NCBI RefSeq assembly: GCF_018294505.1
Contig: NC_057796.1
Coordinates: 270,574,982-270,638,981, forward strand
Direction: 5' to 3'
DNA from: Triticum aestivum
Lineage: Eukaryota; Streptophyta; Magnoliopsida; Poales; Poaceae
DNA: 64,000 nucleotides
Under the pieces are notes generated by a model that worked only from the letters and a program-made list of their open reading frames with translations, ran no database searches and was not told the origin of the DNA. Below are positions 10,796 through 21,897 of this stretch, piece after piece (position 1 is the first letter of the stretch; every line of letters begins with the position of its first letter). The position numbers and the translations under genes were made by a program.

Positions 10796-13700
10796 ATGGC
10801 TAGCAACGATGAAGGACAGGGTTTTGGTGATTGCGACGACGTCTACAGGGCGGCAGACGAATTTTTGAGCCTTGCCGACGATCAACCGATCTTGTTGCTG
10901 GGCCCACCGGTGGCATCGGGGACTGAGACCGACACGCAGACCGGTGCTGAGACTGAGACCGGCGCTGAGACTGAGACCAGCGCTGAGACTGAGACCGGTG
11001 CTCAGACTGAGACCGGCGCTGAGACCGGCATCGAGACCGGCGCTCAGACTGAGACCGGCGCCGAGACTAGCGGAGCGGGTGTAGAACCGAAAGCAAAGAG
11101 GCAACGGCTTCCTAACGAGCTCAGGACTACTAGACTGGTGGTCACGGAGGTGGACGACGCCAATTTTGAGCCAAAAGCGCCCCAGGAAGCGCGCGCGTGC
11201 TACGGCAATCAAATAGGCTGCATCGTATGGACAACCGCCACCATCAACGATGAGAAACTACAGAAGATAGATAATATGAGGTCCTCCCTCCTAAAGAAGT
11301 TTCACCAGATATTCTTGTTCCCGGGCCGGAATGAAAAGGATTATAAAGATCCAGATAAGGACCCGGCAATGAAGAAGATAAACAAACACGCCATGACCAA
11401 GTTTAGCGACACGTTGGCCGCCTGGAAAACAAGGGTGAAAGCAAGGATCATCGACAAGAAGGAACCCTACTCCGAGATTGTAAAGGATAATCCGACAATC
11501 ACGGAAGAGCAGTTTCAAATATTCAAGGCGGCTTCCGAGGCCGAAGCTGCCAAAAAAAGTCTAAGTACATGAAGGGGCTTCAAGAGAGGAACATTGGGAG
11601 CCACCACCTCGGAAGCCGTGGTTACGGCGGGAAGAGGTCCAAATGGGCCAAGGGGGACGCGGAAGCCGCGAGTCTGGGCATCCAGACCCCTTGGTGGAGT
11701 TCACTGTCCCGCAGGAGCATGACATCCTGAGGGCCCGGTACCGTTGGGACCCAGTGAAGAAGGTTTTCAAGACGAACGCGGTCACGACGGAGTTCATAAG
11801 ACTGCTGGTAATTTTAGTTTCTGATCAATTCGACTGCACGTTAGTCATATTTGTAAATGATCCTTGTGCCTTTTGCAGAGAGAGCAGCACAGGATTGCGG
11901 CCGAAAGCGACTCGCCATCTGAGGCGTTGGCGAGGCCCAAGTGGGACACTCCATTCAACCGGGTGTTGAACATATTGAAACGACTCCCGGTGGATACTCG
12001 ACCATCGTATGGACGCGTGCACGGTGTCGGAGACGGTGCCACGTGGAAGAAGTACTACCGTGAGACCACTGAGGAGAGAAAGGAAAGACGGAGGTTAACT
12101 GAAGAAAACATCGACAAGAAGGTTGAGATTGCGGTTGAGAAGAAATCATCTCAGACAGTCGCAACAGCGGTAGCTGCCGCAAAACAGGCGGTTGTAGATA
12201 TGTCTACTTCCTTGGTTCCGGCCGTTTTCAATTGGACCAGGCAAAATCCAAAAAAAATGCAGCGGACTTTCCCCTTGCTGACTTCTTGGGGAGCAGCTCG
12301 ACTAGCGTTGCACCAGCACCTGCTCCCGCACCGGCTCCCGCACCGGACGTGCTCGGCGGTGCTTCGTCTTTGGCTGAGCTTGACGCCCTCACGGTATCTG
12401 TCACACCGGCCCCCTTCAATAAATGTATAATCTCCCGTTTTCGTTGCCTTTCGGATGTCTCACGTCGCAGACTTTTCTTTGCAGGCCAACGAAACCCCAT
12501 GCACCATATTGTACACCATCTGCGACCAGAAGGTGGACGTGGGGAAGGCGACGATAATGAAGCCGAAGGAACCATTGTTCCACAGCCGGCCGATCCCCCC
12601 GAACGTCTTCAAGGTTTCTGTGGCCAGTGTCAAACCGGGCCATGAGAATTTGCCTCCTCTGGTACTAGTGGGGGATGACGACGAGACCCCGCGGCGGCTT
12701 GGTGATTGTTGCAATGTGTGGGTCCTGTTGTGTCCAAAGAGTCTGCTTCGTCTGGAGGCGGCCGGGAGCACACCCACGAGCACGCAGCCTCAGCAAGGTA
12801 TGAACATCAACACCCCACCTACCCAATTAGCGTCGGGTGTCGGGTTGGGTGATAGCGTACGGGGTAAGGAAGAGGCTCCATTAGTCGCTGATGACGTCGC
12901 CATGGGTGAGGATGAGGATGACGATGGCACTCAACAGTATGTCTATACTGGCGCCTACTCAGGGTTTGAGCGTCATGAGTCGGTGCCTGAATTGCCGTCT
13001 CCGGAGGCTGAACGTATCATGGACGACCTTCCGGTAGTAAAGAAGTCTAGGAAGAGAGCGAGGAAAGGCAAAAAAGCTGATTCTATGATCCAGCCGCCTC
13101 AGCAGCCTCGGGTTCAAGACCGTATAGATATCCCCGGTGCGGATAAATGGCATATCCCCGGTCAACCAATCCTACCTGCAACAGTGCTAGGGGCCAGATT
13201 CGGCGATCTAAGGAGACTTCATGACGATGTGCTGCGGATAGAGAAAGGCCTCATCGCCTCGAAAGATCCAGGATACCCACTCTACGTGGTTAACGTTCCG
13301 CGGCAATTGTCGTACGTCGACTTCTTCCCCGTGGGTAAGTTCTTCCTTTGATTCGATTACATATTCGACATGTTTCACGTGAAGAAGCTGGATTTTACGT
13401 TTGTCCGCCTTTATGCCTTGCACATGAACTACATCATCGGGGTTGAGCAGATGCCTCATATGGGTGTCGCTGACCCGTACTTCATGCACGAGGGATTCTT
13501 GGGAGTCTGCACAAAGCACCGTGAATACGCGAGGGAATACATTGTCAGTTTCATGCTCGCCAATAAGGACAAGGATGTGATTCTCGTGCCTTATCATCCC
13601 CTGTAAGTCATCCGCGCGGATATCCTTCCTTCGATTTCAATCATTCATTTGTACGGTGGAGGCTAATTAATTTGAGGTGTACTTATTTTGCGCAGCGGCG

Positions 13701-14278
13701 GGCGCGCCGTCCTCATCATCCTCTACCCCCGATCCTCCCACGCTCTTTACTTAGACTCGTTGAAGAACATTCACAAAAAGGATTACACCCACATCAAGGA
13801 TGTACTCAATAGTGCTATGTTTTACTACGAAGCACGGGGTGGACAGGTCAAGGACAAGAAGAGAAGGGGCGGCAGGCTCGCCTTCGACCATAAGACCGAC
13901 TTCTGCTGCATCCAGCAACCGAGTGATTCTCTTAATGATGGATTCTATGTCCTACACCACATGCTAGAGTACAGAAGGGATCACCAGAACCTTCGCATGT
14001 CAGCTACATCCGGCGATGCCCATATTCTGCAATGGGCAAAGAACGTAGGAGATATCGAGGATCATCGACTTCGAGCTGAGTTCTATCACATCCAACGCGA
14101 ACTTGCCCAAATCATCATGAAGGAGGTCGTCGGAAAAACAGGGATGTTCTACGAAGGACAAATGTCGCGGGAAGACGTGCGAACACGGGTAGCCTCTCAG
14201 CGTCTCGACCTGAAGCTTTTCACTAGGCTGGGGGACTATCTCCCTGACTTGGATGGATGGCACGACATGTTGGAGTGA
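10796..14278 (+). pseudogene. CACTA-borne Transposase_24 / C48-protease-like gene, decayed
   Basis: Exon model: 10796-11807, 11879-12393, 12485-13602, 13696-14278, all GT-AG. The N-terminus holds Glu/Thr-rich minisatellite repeats. The middle has ERNIGSHHLGSRGYGG and RARYRWDPVKKVF, typical of Ptta/En/Spm Transposase_24 proteins. The C-terminal exon resembles the Ulp1-like C48 peptidase region of CACTA proteins (LYLDSLK, DFCCIQQP, YVLHHMLEYRR). Defects: one base short in the A7 run at 11552-11558, one base short near 11681, one base short in the A8 run at 12250-12257, and a TGA at 13349-13351 (CGA expected). The catalytic His position reads Arg (GGRAVLII) and the nucleophile position Asp (NDGFYV), so protease activity is unlikely. 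Confidence 0.85.
10918..11066 (+). repeat. Coding minisatellite, Thr-Glu-Thr-Gly-Ala type
   Basis: Tandem 6-, 12- and 18-bp variants of GCTGAGACTGAGACCGG encode runs of TETGAE, with Gln and Ile variants. It is in frame inside exon 1 of the CACTA gene. Confidence 0.85.
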
Positions 14279-15000
14279 TTGTCGATATATGACAATGTGT
14301 CCGTTTAGTCCATACTTTCTGTATGACGAAACTTTGAGTTATGCACGATGAAACTTTATTTGTGATGTAATTAAACCGTCCTCCTTGACTAGCGACGATC
14401 ACTCTACTTAGGGCATTTTGGGTACGATCAACTTTGTTATTTATGCTTATGATATGTTGCTTCTATTTTTGCCAAGTCTGTCTCTTTCTGTTGCTCAACT
14501 ATATATGTTGCATATCATCGACTCATGTGATGATGCAGGTGCATAGATCATCGATGGCGAATAAGTGCTATGTCAGGAGTATATATACGACGAGTGGCCG
14601 GAGTGTCAGGCCCAGGTGTACCGGTTTCCGGTTTTCGAGCGACATGCAGTATTTAGTTTAGGTTCACGCTAATGCGAGAGAGGGATACGAACTCATGTAC
14701 TGCATAGTTCCGCTCTCACTCAAAGTGATAGCTCTTCTCACGTATATCATTGTTTAGATGGATGACGATGTACTTGCAAGTAATCGAGACTTGCATGTAT
14801 CGCTATTTTTGAGATGATACGAAATACCACTTTGTGTTGGATGATGATTATGATGAGACTATTTGTATGTATATGCTATGATTACATTTGTGGTCTCGCA
14901 TCCATTTGTATGTGTATCATGATGACATTTGTATCTACTAAAGATTCTTGTATAAAGCCTGTTCAAATACAAAAAATATATGCAGAAAAAAAAACTACTA
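14279..15000. other. 3' non-coding region of CACTA element 1
   Basis: AT-rich sequence after the stop at 14278 with no supported reading frame. It probably contains the 3' UTR; the subterminal repeats start near 15000. Confidence 0.6.
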
Positions 15001-16094
15001 AAATTAGCAGTAGCGAGTGGAGAAAAGTTAGCAGCAGCGTCACACTAGCAGTAGCGCGTCCAGGCAATGCGCGCTAGAGCTATTAGCAGTAGCGAGCTTC
15101 CACGAAGCACGCTGCTGCTACACTTGTATAGCAGGAGCGCGGGTGTGCACGCGCTGCTGCTATGGGTTAGCTGTAGTGCGTTATTAGTAGCGCCTACCCC
15201 CGCGCTACTAATGTACCTAGAACCCGCGCTGCTGCTAGGCTTTTCCCTAGTAGTGGGATGGCGGCAGAGAGCGACATCATCCAGCTTCAAAGCTGAGCTC
15301 CTCGAGCTGATCTAGGGCAGGGGATAAGAACCACTTGTCGAACTTGGCTTGGACCTTGCAGTTGGTACTGAACATGCGGATGTCAAGGCGTCTGGCTGGC
15401 CCAGGGTGCAATGAAAGGATCTTGGAGACTGCGGCCATGCGTTTGCAATCCCCATCGCAGAGGGAGCTGTCGACGGTGAGGTTGAGGGGGACGCGGCGCT
15501 AGAGGGGGCGCCATCGCCGGGAGAGCAGGGCGGTCCGCACGGCAGATTTGGTGAGGAGGAGGCCAATGATGACGAGCAACATGTCGCCGGGGAGGCTGCT
15601 GATGAAGTCCAGGCTCGCCGGATGCGGTTGGCTTGAGCCGCCTCCGCTTGTTGGCTGCCTCGCTGTCCATCTCAACCGGCGGCGACGCTGGTGTACACGT
15701 GTGCTGGTGTGTGTTGTGTGCTGGCCTGCTGGGTGTGCGCGAGTGCGTCCTTCTGTGCATGCCGCCGCGTAGTGGTGAATTGTGCGTGAGTGCGTCCTTC
15801 ACGCAGAAGAAGTGTGTCCTCAGTGCGCCCTCAATTTACTAGCATGCGAGGTGCTACCCCGAGTGGTTTCAACTTTGTTTACTTCACCGTGTGTCAGACG
15901 GGCCTCTAGTTTACTTATTTTCACCCACTTCCACATGGGCCAACACACGAAGATAGAGAACACGAGCTGACAAGGCAGCATGTGGGCTGGTTGACAGGTC
16001 AACTAAACAATATACGAAGCTATACGCTGACACGGTGAGCGTATAATCCGTCGGTATAGAGAGTTCGAGTGAGAGGGGAGGCCCGTGAGAGATA

Positions 16095-16176
16095 CTCCCT
16101 CCGTTCCAAAATAGATGACTCAACTTTGTACTAACTTTATACTAAAGTTGAGTCATCTATTTTGGAACGGAGGGAG
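16095..16176. mobile_element. Stowaway MITE, 82-bp near-perfect hairpin
   Basis: Flanked by TA. The outer arms CTCCCTCCGTTCCAAAATAG and CTATTTTGGAACGGAGGGAG are perfect, and the inner arms (ATGACTCAACTTTG) also pair, so nearly the whole element folds back. No gene is seen in 15671-16094. Confidence 0.92.
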
Positions 16177-16201
16177 TAGCAGAGAGAGAGAGAAAGAGCT
16201 A

Positions 16202-16432
16202 CTCCCTCCGTTCGATAATGTAGTGCCAACATTTTTTTTAAGTTAAACTTTTGAAACTTTGACCAAGTTTATAAAGAAATTACTTTTATCTACAATACCA
16301 AAGATAAATGATAGTATGAAGTAAGTACACGTTGTGATGAATCTAATGATCATTGCAGATGTAAATGTTTTTCTCCACATATACTTGGTCAAACTTTTCT
16401 GAGGTTTGACTTTTCAAAACATCCATATGATT
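16202..16432. mobile_element. Stowaway-like MITE, one end degraded
   Basis: It starts CTCCCTCCGTTCGATAATG after TA. The internal arms AACTTTTGAAACTTTGACCAAG and CTTGGTCAAACTTTT pair, but the far CTCCCTCC end is missing. A short relic of the same type (TCCATCCGCTCGATAATGC) sits at 17159-17204, just before the LTR. Confidence 0.6.
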
Positions 16433-16609
16433 ATGGAGGTGAGAGAGTCCCTAACTAGAGAGAGAGAGTGAGAGAGAGTGTGTGTGTGAAACAGAAAGAG
16501 TGAGTGCAAAAAGTGTGTGTGCATGTGTGAAAGAGACATGGACAACACACAATAAAAGTAGAGAAAAGGCGTGTGTGTCTTATACAAACATATCACACAT
16601 GAATCTTCG

Positions 16610-17150
16610 ACAACGGAAGCAAGGTGAGGAGATAGTGTGTGGTTGTTTGCAACAGAGAGAGAAGACCCCTAGCACGTGGCCAACAGGGGTCTGACAAGCA
16701 AGGGAGAGAGGTCGAGAGAGATGTACGGAGAAAATGCAGACATGGGGAGGAGAGAGTGTATGTTTGTGATAGAGAGATCCCCTGGAGATCGTGATGTGAC
16801 TACATGGGTGGGAGATCGAGTGACAAGGTGTGTGCGCGATAGAAGATACCCCGAGAGATATCGAGATAGACGTATGGATGGAAGGAGACAATACATGTGT
16901 TCCTGATGGCTAGTGAGAGATAATTATACTTAGGGGGGAGTGTGTACGCCTATGATGGAGTGAGGGATTATGGTACTTAGGGGGGTGCGTGTCACATAGA
17001 GAGAGAACAAGGGCGGAGAGTGTTGGATGGGTCTATATGTAGCGCGAGCGAGACATGTGTATGTGTGAACCAGGGAGATATAAAGTTTGAGAGAGATAGA
17101 GGAGCCCCAGTAAGGCTGAGTGTTGCGTCAGATAGCTGAGAGAGGGAAAG
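16610..17150. repeat. GA-rich duplicated unit, copy 1
   Basis: Purine-rich sequence (AGAGAGATCCCCT, GGGTGGGAGATCGAG, TAGGGGGG, GATGGGTCTAT in order) that recurs in the same order at 19915-20480. No supported coding function. Confidence 0.7.
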
Positions 17151-17204
17151 AGATATTCCATCCGCTCGATAATGCAGTGCATGTAAAAAAAATTAGAAGT
17201 CGAA

Positions 17205-19907
17205 TGTAACGCCCCGAGACCGACGCTCCAGAAGACTTCCAACTATTCCGAGTTTTGTCGTGTGATTTGTTTTGTTTGTGCATTCATCATGCCATCTTTT
17301 GCATTGCATCATGTCATCATGCCATCAATTTCACAAACCAACTAAAACTCACTTACATAAATTGCATGGATCCTTGATCCATTTAAATCGAGGGAATTCA
17401 CATGGTGATTTCTCTTTAAAACATATTCGAAGTCTCTCAATATTATCAGGGAGCTATAGTAAATATTCCATCAATTTGGAATTGACCATAACACACTTGC
17501 ATTTGAAACTCCTCTCGTCTCTAAATTATTTAAATCCTCCATCCTTCTCCCCTTGCTCCAAATCTAGTTGTGGAGCTTTGAAATTATGTCAAAGTAGTCA
17601 CTTGCCATTTCAGTTAACTTCAGGTTTAATTGAACCTCCAAATAAATCCCTTGGCTCTTTTATTTTTCTAAAATATGGAAAAGAAACCCCTTTTCTTTCT
17701 TTTGGCCAGCCAAGCAGGCCTCCTGGCTTTTCCCTTCCATCCGAAGTGGCCCAAGATCCAGCTGGGCCTCCAGGCGATCGAAGGCCAGCCCAGCCTCTCT
17801 CCCTCGCTAACCCTAGCGCCAGGGGAGAGCCTCCTGCTCGATCCCCATCTCCCTCCCGAGCGCCGTCACGCAGGGAGAGGGCAGCGTAACCCTTCTCCCG
17901 ATCCACTTCTCTCCCTCGATCCCTCGCTCTCCTCTCGATCCCCATCTCTCCCTATCGTTTCTCGTGCCCGCTGCCTCATCCCGCACCTACACCTTGTCCT
18001 CGTGGACCCGCGCCTCCCCGTCGCCCTTGCTCGAGCTTCGCAGCCATGGCGCCGCCACCACCATCTCCAGCCGCTCCTCTACATCTCCTCCTCCGCCTCG
18101 TCCTCACGTCCGGCCTCGTCCCTGACCCGCCGTTCGCCTCCTCCATCGACCGTCCCAGCCACCAGAGCTGTTGACGGCCGAAGCCAGGCCGCGTCGTAGC
18201 CTCTGCTGCCGGCGACCTCGACCTCCCCTGCGCCAAGCCCCGCCACCGGCCTGCTACCTCGCCTCCCCAACCCGAGCTGGCCCGGATCCGGCCATCTTCG
18301 ACGCCTTGGGTCGCTGGCCATGGACGCCTCTGCTCCATCGCCGGACGGCTGCTTCTCCGCACGCCTCTGTTCGTCGTCATTGTCACCACAAGCCCGGTGA
18401 CCGCTTCCTGCCGCTGACCACCACCATCGCCTCCTTGCTGCTGCCCGAGCCCCAAGTCCGTCGGCCTGCCTCCGCTTTGTACTGGCAGGAACGGGACCCC
18501 GGCGACCTCCCGCGACTGGTTTCAGCAAGTTCGACGCCTGCGCCTATCGTCTGTTGCATCTTCGTCGGCCTCCTCCTCGTGTTATGGAGCTCCTGCCTGA
18601 GCCGTTCCCCTCCGGCCAACTCTGCTGCCACCGCTGCTGCCTTGACCTCCCCTGGTTCAGCTTGTTTTGAACGAACAGCAGCCCGATGACTTCTCTGCTC
18701 CAAGTGCCTTCTGCACGCCAAGGCCCGGTGCACCCCTCGATTTGCCAAGTACCACGACACCCACGTTCGCCTGCAGAATGTGTACCACTACCATCGCAAG
18801 AACCGAGACCGGCAAGTCTGGAGACCGCCAAGTACACTTTCGGTTCACCAAGTACCGCACCGGACGTCTACGACCCGTGTACAACCACCGTCGCCAAGAC
18901 CGGACCGACAAGTACCCCAACAACGTGTGTACAACTACCGTCGACCTCGAAGACCCCGTGGACGTCAAGTTCCTTGATGTGACCCCGAACATCTACGGAG
19001 TGTCTACAACTATGAAACGTGTACGACTACTTCCCCTACGACCCGTGAACGACTACTTCCCTCGACGATTTTGAACCGCCCCGAAATGCACGCTTCAAAG
19101 GTATAACCGCCGAGACGATGACCCGTGGACGAATGCATGTTGTCTGAGATGAACCGTATGTTTGCACCGTGCCCGTTTGCTTTATGCACATTCCTCGTTT
19201 GCCATGCCCGATAACCAGGATCACCCCACCATCTTTTGCATGTTCCGCACATCCGCACACTTGCTCTTTTGCACCGGTATCTCAATGAGTTGTCGGATCA
19301 TCGGAATGTTGCCGTGGCACCATTTCCGTTGTAGTTGCCGTGGCACCCCTTTCGTTCCGCCACGGTGACAAATGCTTCATAACATGCTCATGTCAACGTT
19401 TTCATAAAATTGCATAAAACTTGCATATGCCATCCGCATCATGATAATAACATTTAAAATGTTTAAAATTGTTGTTTGCTTTAAATTGCTAAAAGATATA
19501 TGGGGATTTTCCGGAATTGTTATTTGTTATTTCCGGCCTCTTTTAAACTTGCCTAGATAGGTAGGTTACTTATGTTTCACCTCTTGCCATGGTTAATAAC
19601 TTTTAATATTGTTGGGTACATAAACGAGAGAGAACTAAATAATTGATGTGGTGTTTCGTCAATATGCAACTCGTTGCATATTGAGCTCCACTTAATTTGT
19701 AGTATTGTTTGTGCACTTTGCCATGCCATGCCGCTTTAAATCGGACATGCATCATACTTGTTTGTGCATCATGGCATGCTTATGCTTGTGTGTTTACCAT
19801 GTTGTTTGCTTCTTTCCGGTTGGCTTCTCTCGTTAGCTTCGGTTTCGTTTCGGAGTTGTGAGGATTCGTTCGACTACGTCCGTTTGTCTTCTTCATGGAC
19901 TCGTTTG
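17205..19907 (+). mobile_element. Truncated LTR (TGTAACGCCCCGAGACC type)
   Basis: It starts TGTAACGCCCCGAGACCGAC, a typical LTR 5' end of a Triticeae family with very long LTRs, and its layout (AT-rich, GC-rich centre 17700-18700, AT-rich) resembles the solo LTR at 49232-53482 read in reverse. The 3' part is missing: the sequence stops near 19907 (TTCATGGACTCGTTT) where GA-rich unit 2 begins, and no matching target duplication is seen. Degenerate tandem repeats around GTGTACAACTACCGTCG occupy 18770-19060. The GC-rich open frames inside it are not taken as genes. Confidence 0.65.
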
Positions 19908-19914
19908 TCCGGAG

Positions 19915-20480
19915 ATAGAAAAGTGAGGTGAGGAGATACACGAAGATAGCTAGTCCATGATTGTTTGCAACGGAGAGAGACACCCCTATAGCACATGTCC
20001 AATAGAGGTCTGGCCAACAAGGAACAAAGGTCGAGAGGGACACATGGAGAACATGGACGCATGGGGAGGGAGAGAGGGTGTGTTTGTGATAGAGAGATCC
20101 CCTCGAGATCGTGAGGGGACTTATATGGGTGGGAGATCGAGGGAGGTGCATGCGAGATAGAAAGATTCCCCGAGAGAAATCGAGATAGACCATGCACATG
20201 TTTGTGATGGAGACTAAGATTAGCTAGTCATATACATATAGGGGGGGGGGACTGTGTGTGCCTACATTTGAGTGAGAGACCATCATACTTGGCTAGGCAT
20301 GAGATTGTGTGTGTGTGCGTGTGAGATGGAGAGAGAACGAGGGAGAGAGATAAAGTTTTAGATGGGTCTATGGAGTGCGAGTGAGATATGCATGTTTATG
20401 TGTGACCCAGGTAGATGGAGAGTTTGAGAGTGAGAGGGAAGAGCTCCGAGACGACAGAGTGGTGCGTGAGAGAGTTACGG
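19915..20480. repeat. GA-rich duplicated unit, copy 2
   Basis: It repeats the ordered blocks of 16610-17150 with moderate divergence. The truncated LTR separates the two copies, so the duplication predates the LTR insertion. Confidence 0.7.
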
Positions 20481-20624
20481 GAAACGAGCCAAGGAATTTG
20501 TGTGCGTACAATGAGTGCACCCAAGATATTTAGCTTGGACTAGAGAATCATACATAGTGTGTGAGAGAGACCTATAGATGGAGTATATATGCATGCGAAC
20601 TAGAAAGACCCTCCCACACACACA

Positions 20625-20625
<1 letters not shown>

Positions 20626-20671
<46 letters not shown>

Positions 20672-20729
20672 GGAGAGGGACCAACAAGGTTTGTGTGTTG
20701 GATGCGTGCGACAGAATTGAAGATAGTCG

Positions 20730-20766
<37 letters not shown>
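20626..20766. repeat. Two (GA)n microsatellites
   Basis: GA runs at about 20628-20670 and 20732-20766, separated by a unique stretch. Sequence from 20767 to 21435 has no feature I can support. Confidence 0.9.
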
Positions 20767-20767
<1 letters not shown>

Positions 20768-21439
20768 ATGAGTCCGGGAGAGGGGGAGGTCGCGTTTTAT
20801 GCATCAAAGACTGATATAAACCATGTATCGATATATACTTGCATTCAAATATTTAAATTCGAGAACATGTTGTCTGCAATCCACACATGAACGGAGATAT
20901 GCGTATATCAAACAAGTTCTTAATTTGACTCTCAACATGTTCATGGAGTACTATAATACTGTACAGCATGCTACTCGATTGAGGTGTTTAATTTTGGATT
21001 TAGTTCACTATTTTGACCTGGTGAACGAGCTATTTCATTGAATTGAGATATTTCATTTTGGGTTTGATTCCCGTTTTTGAGTGCGTCAACTATTTGTCAT
21101 ATAGTAAATCGCTAGCAACGAGCATGTAAAAACACATTACTCCCAAGCATCATCTCTCCATATAAAGAAGAAGTGGCAAGCTAATATTTCAAAATTTGAT
21201 TCGAATCGACTTGGTAAGGTAGACGTGGATGCTCGTTCTCCCAAAATTTGAACGAACCGTTAAACACCCTCCGCTCGGTGGAATTCGCCCGAGCAAATAA
21301 ATGGGAGATGCGAAATTACCGACCTATGTGGGACACGCATCAATTGGCCCGTTGTACATCGAGGGTAGGTTCGTAACTTCATCCAAGCGCGCCTTCTCCT
21401 CGGCCGAAATGACGTGTCGAATAATTCATAAACCATGGT

Positions 21440-21672
21440 CGGCAAAACACCCTCTCCTCGCCCGAAATAGCTCATGCCCATTATTTGAAAACACGCTCTC
21501 CTCGCCCGAAATCGCTCGCGCCCACTATATTTTAAAACACGCCCTCCTCACCCGAAATCGCTCGCGCCCACTATATTTCAAAACACGCCCTCCTCGCCCG
21601 AAATCGCTCGCACCCAGTATATTTCAAAACATGCCCTCCTCGCCCGAAATCGCTCACGCCCACTATTTGGGA
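21440..21672 (+). repeat. 46-bp minisatellite, five copies
   Basis: The unit contains CCTCCTCGCCCGAAATCGCT then CGCGCCCACTATATTTCAAA. Five imperfect copies occur in direct orientation, about 230 bp upstream of the start of the six-exon gene; a degenerate sixth copy precedes them. Confidence 0.88.
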
Positions 21673-21897
21673 GAAGCAAAGTTACTGTACTATCCCCGAC
21701 CCTCAGTACACAGACCCAAGCCGAGAAGCCTAAAGGCAGGGGTAGAACTGTAACCCCCCCCCCCACATTTCAGACAAATGCGTCTGTAAGACATGGTTCC
21801 CCCTCCCAATTCCCCATTCATACCTCGTGGGCGCCAAATCACCTTCTCCTCGGAAGTTCCCTTCTCCCGAGCCGCGAAACCTCAGCCCCTCCTCCAT

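Larger units (their letters stand above)
9339..15255 (+). mobile_element. CACTA element 1, 5.9 kb, inserted in the F-box gene
   Basis: The ends are CACTACTAGGGAAAA and TTTTCCCTAGTAGTG, with a 3-bp target duplication GGA at 9336-9338 and 15256-15258. Both subterminal zones (9360-9790 and 15000-15240) are packed with direct and inverted copies of AGCAGTAGCG and CGCTACTGCT, the expected transposase-binding repeats of CACTA elements. The interior carries one decayed gene (10796-14278) and no TNP2-type transposase, so the element looks non-autonomous. A purine-rich tract (9602-9720) and a CCN-rich stretch (9900-10130, probable 5' UTR) precede the gene. Confidence 0.95.
7152..15670 (-). pseudogene. 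F-box/LRR/FBD protein pseudogene split by a CACTA element
   Basis: Minus-strand pieces, 5' to 3': 15670-15256 (start MDSEAANKRRR, then F-box LDFISSLPGDMLLVIIG and SRRW), CACTA insertion, 9338-8871 (LRR part with MEHLLRSCTALEYLCLEQIHG), intron, 8788-8654 (MIPTSLTQSMRTVKILAIKS), a 1.2 kb intron, and 7460-7152 (FBD part: NLIECLELHLIETD, ending ENLFAH). Splice sites are canonical. The domain order is that of grass F-box/FBD proteins, which are substrate receptors for SCF ubiquitin ligases. Defects: a frameshift between the start and the F-box, an in-frame TAG after SRRWRPL, a TGA just before the insertion, a TAG after DLFDVGISK, and the CACTA itself. Removing the element and one GGA copy restores the frame across the junction, so this was one gene. 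Confidence 0.85.

Noticed and set aside
13335..13369. Intron starting at GTAAGT after FFPV in the CACTA gene
   Set aside because: No acceptor AG follows before recognisable coding text resumes, and the flanking text is in one frame with only a TGA between.
17610..18760. Long open frames on both strands, up to 174 codons
   Set aside because: They overlap on opposite strands in the GC-rich core of an LTR, lack known motifs, and are explained by few stop codons in GC-rich sequence.
20560..20890. Glu/Arg and Ser/Leu repeat proteins
   Set aside because: Translations of (GA)n and (CT)n microsatellites.
21440..21672. CRISPR-like array of 46-bp repeats
   Set aside because: The units are adjacent without unique spacers and the DNA is from a plant nucleus; it is a minisatellite.
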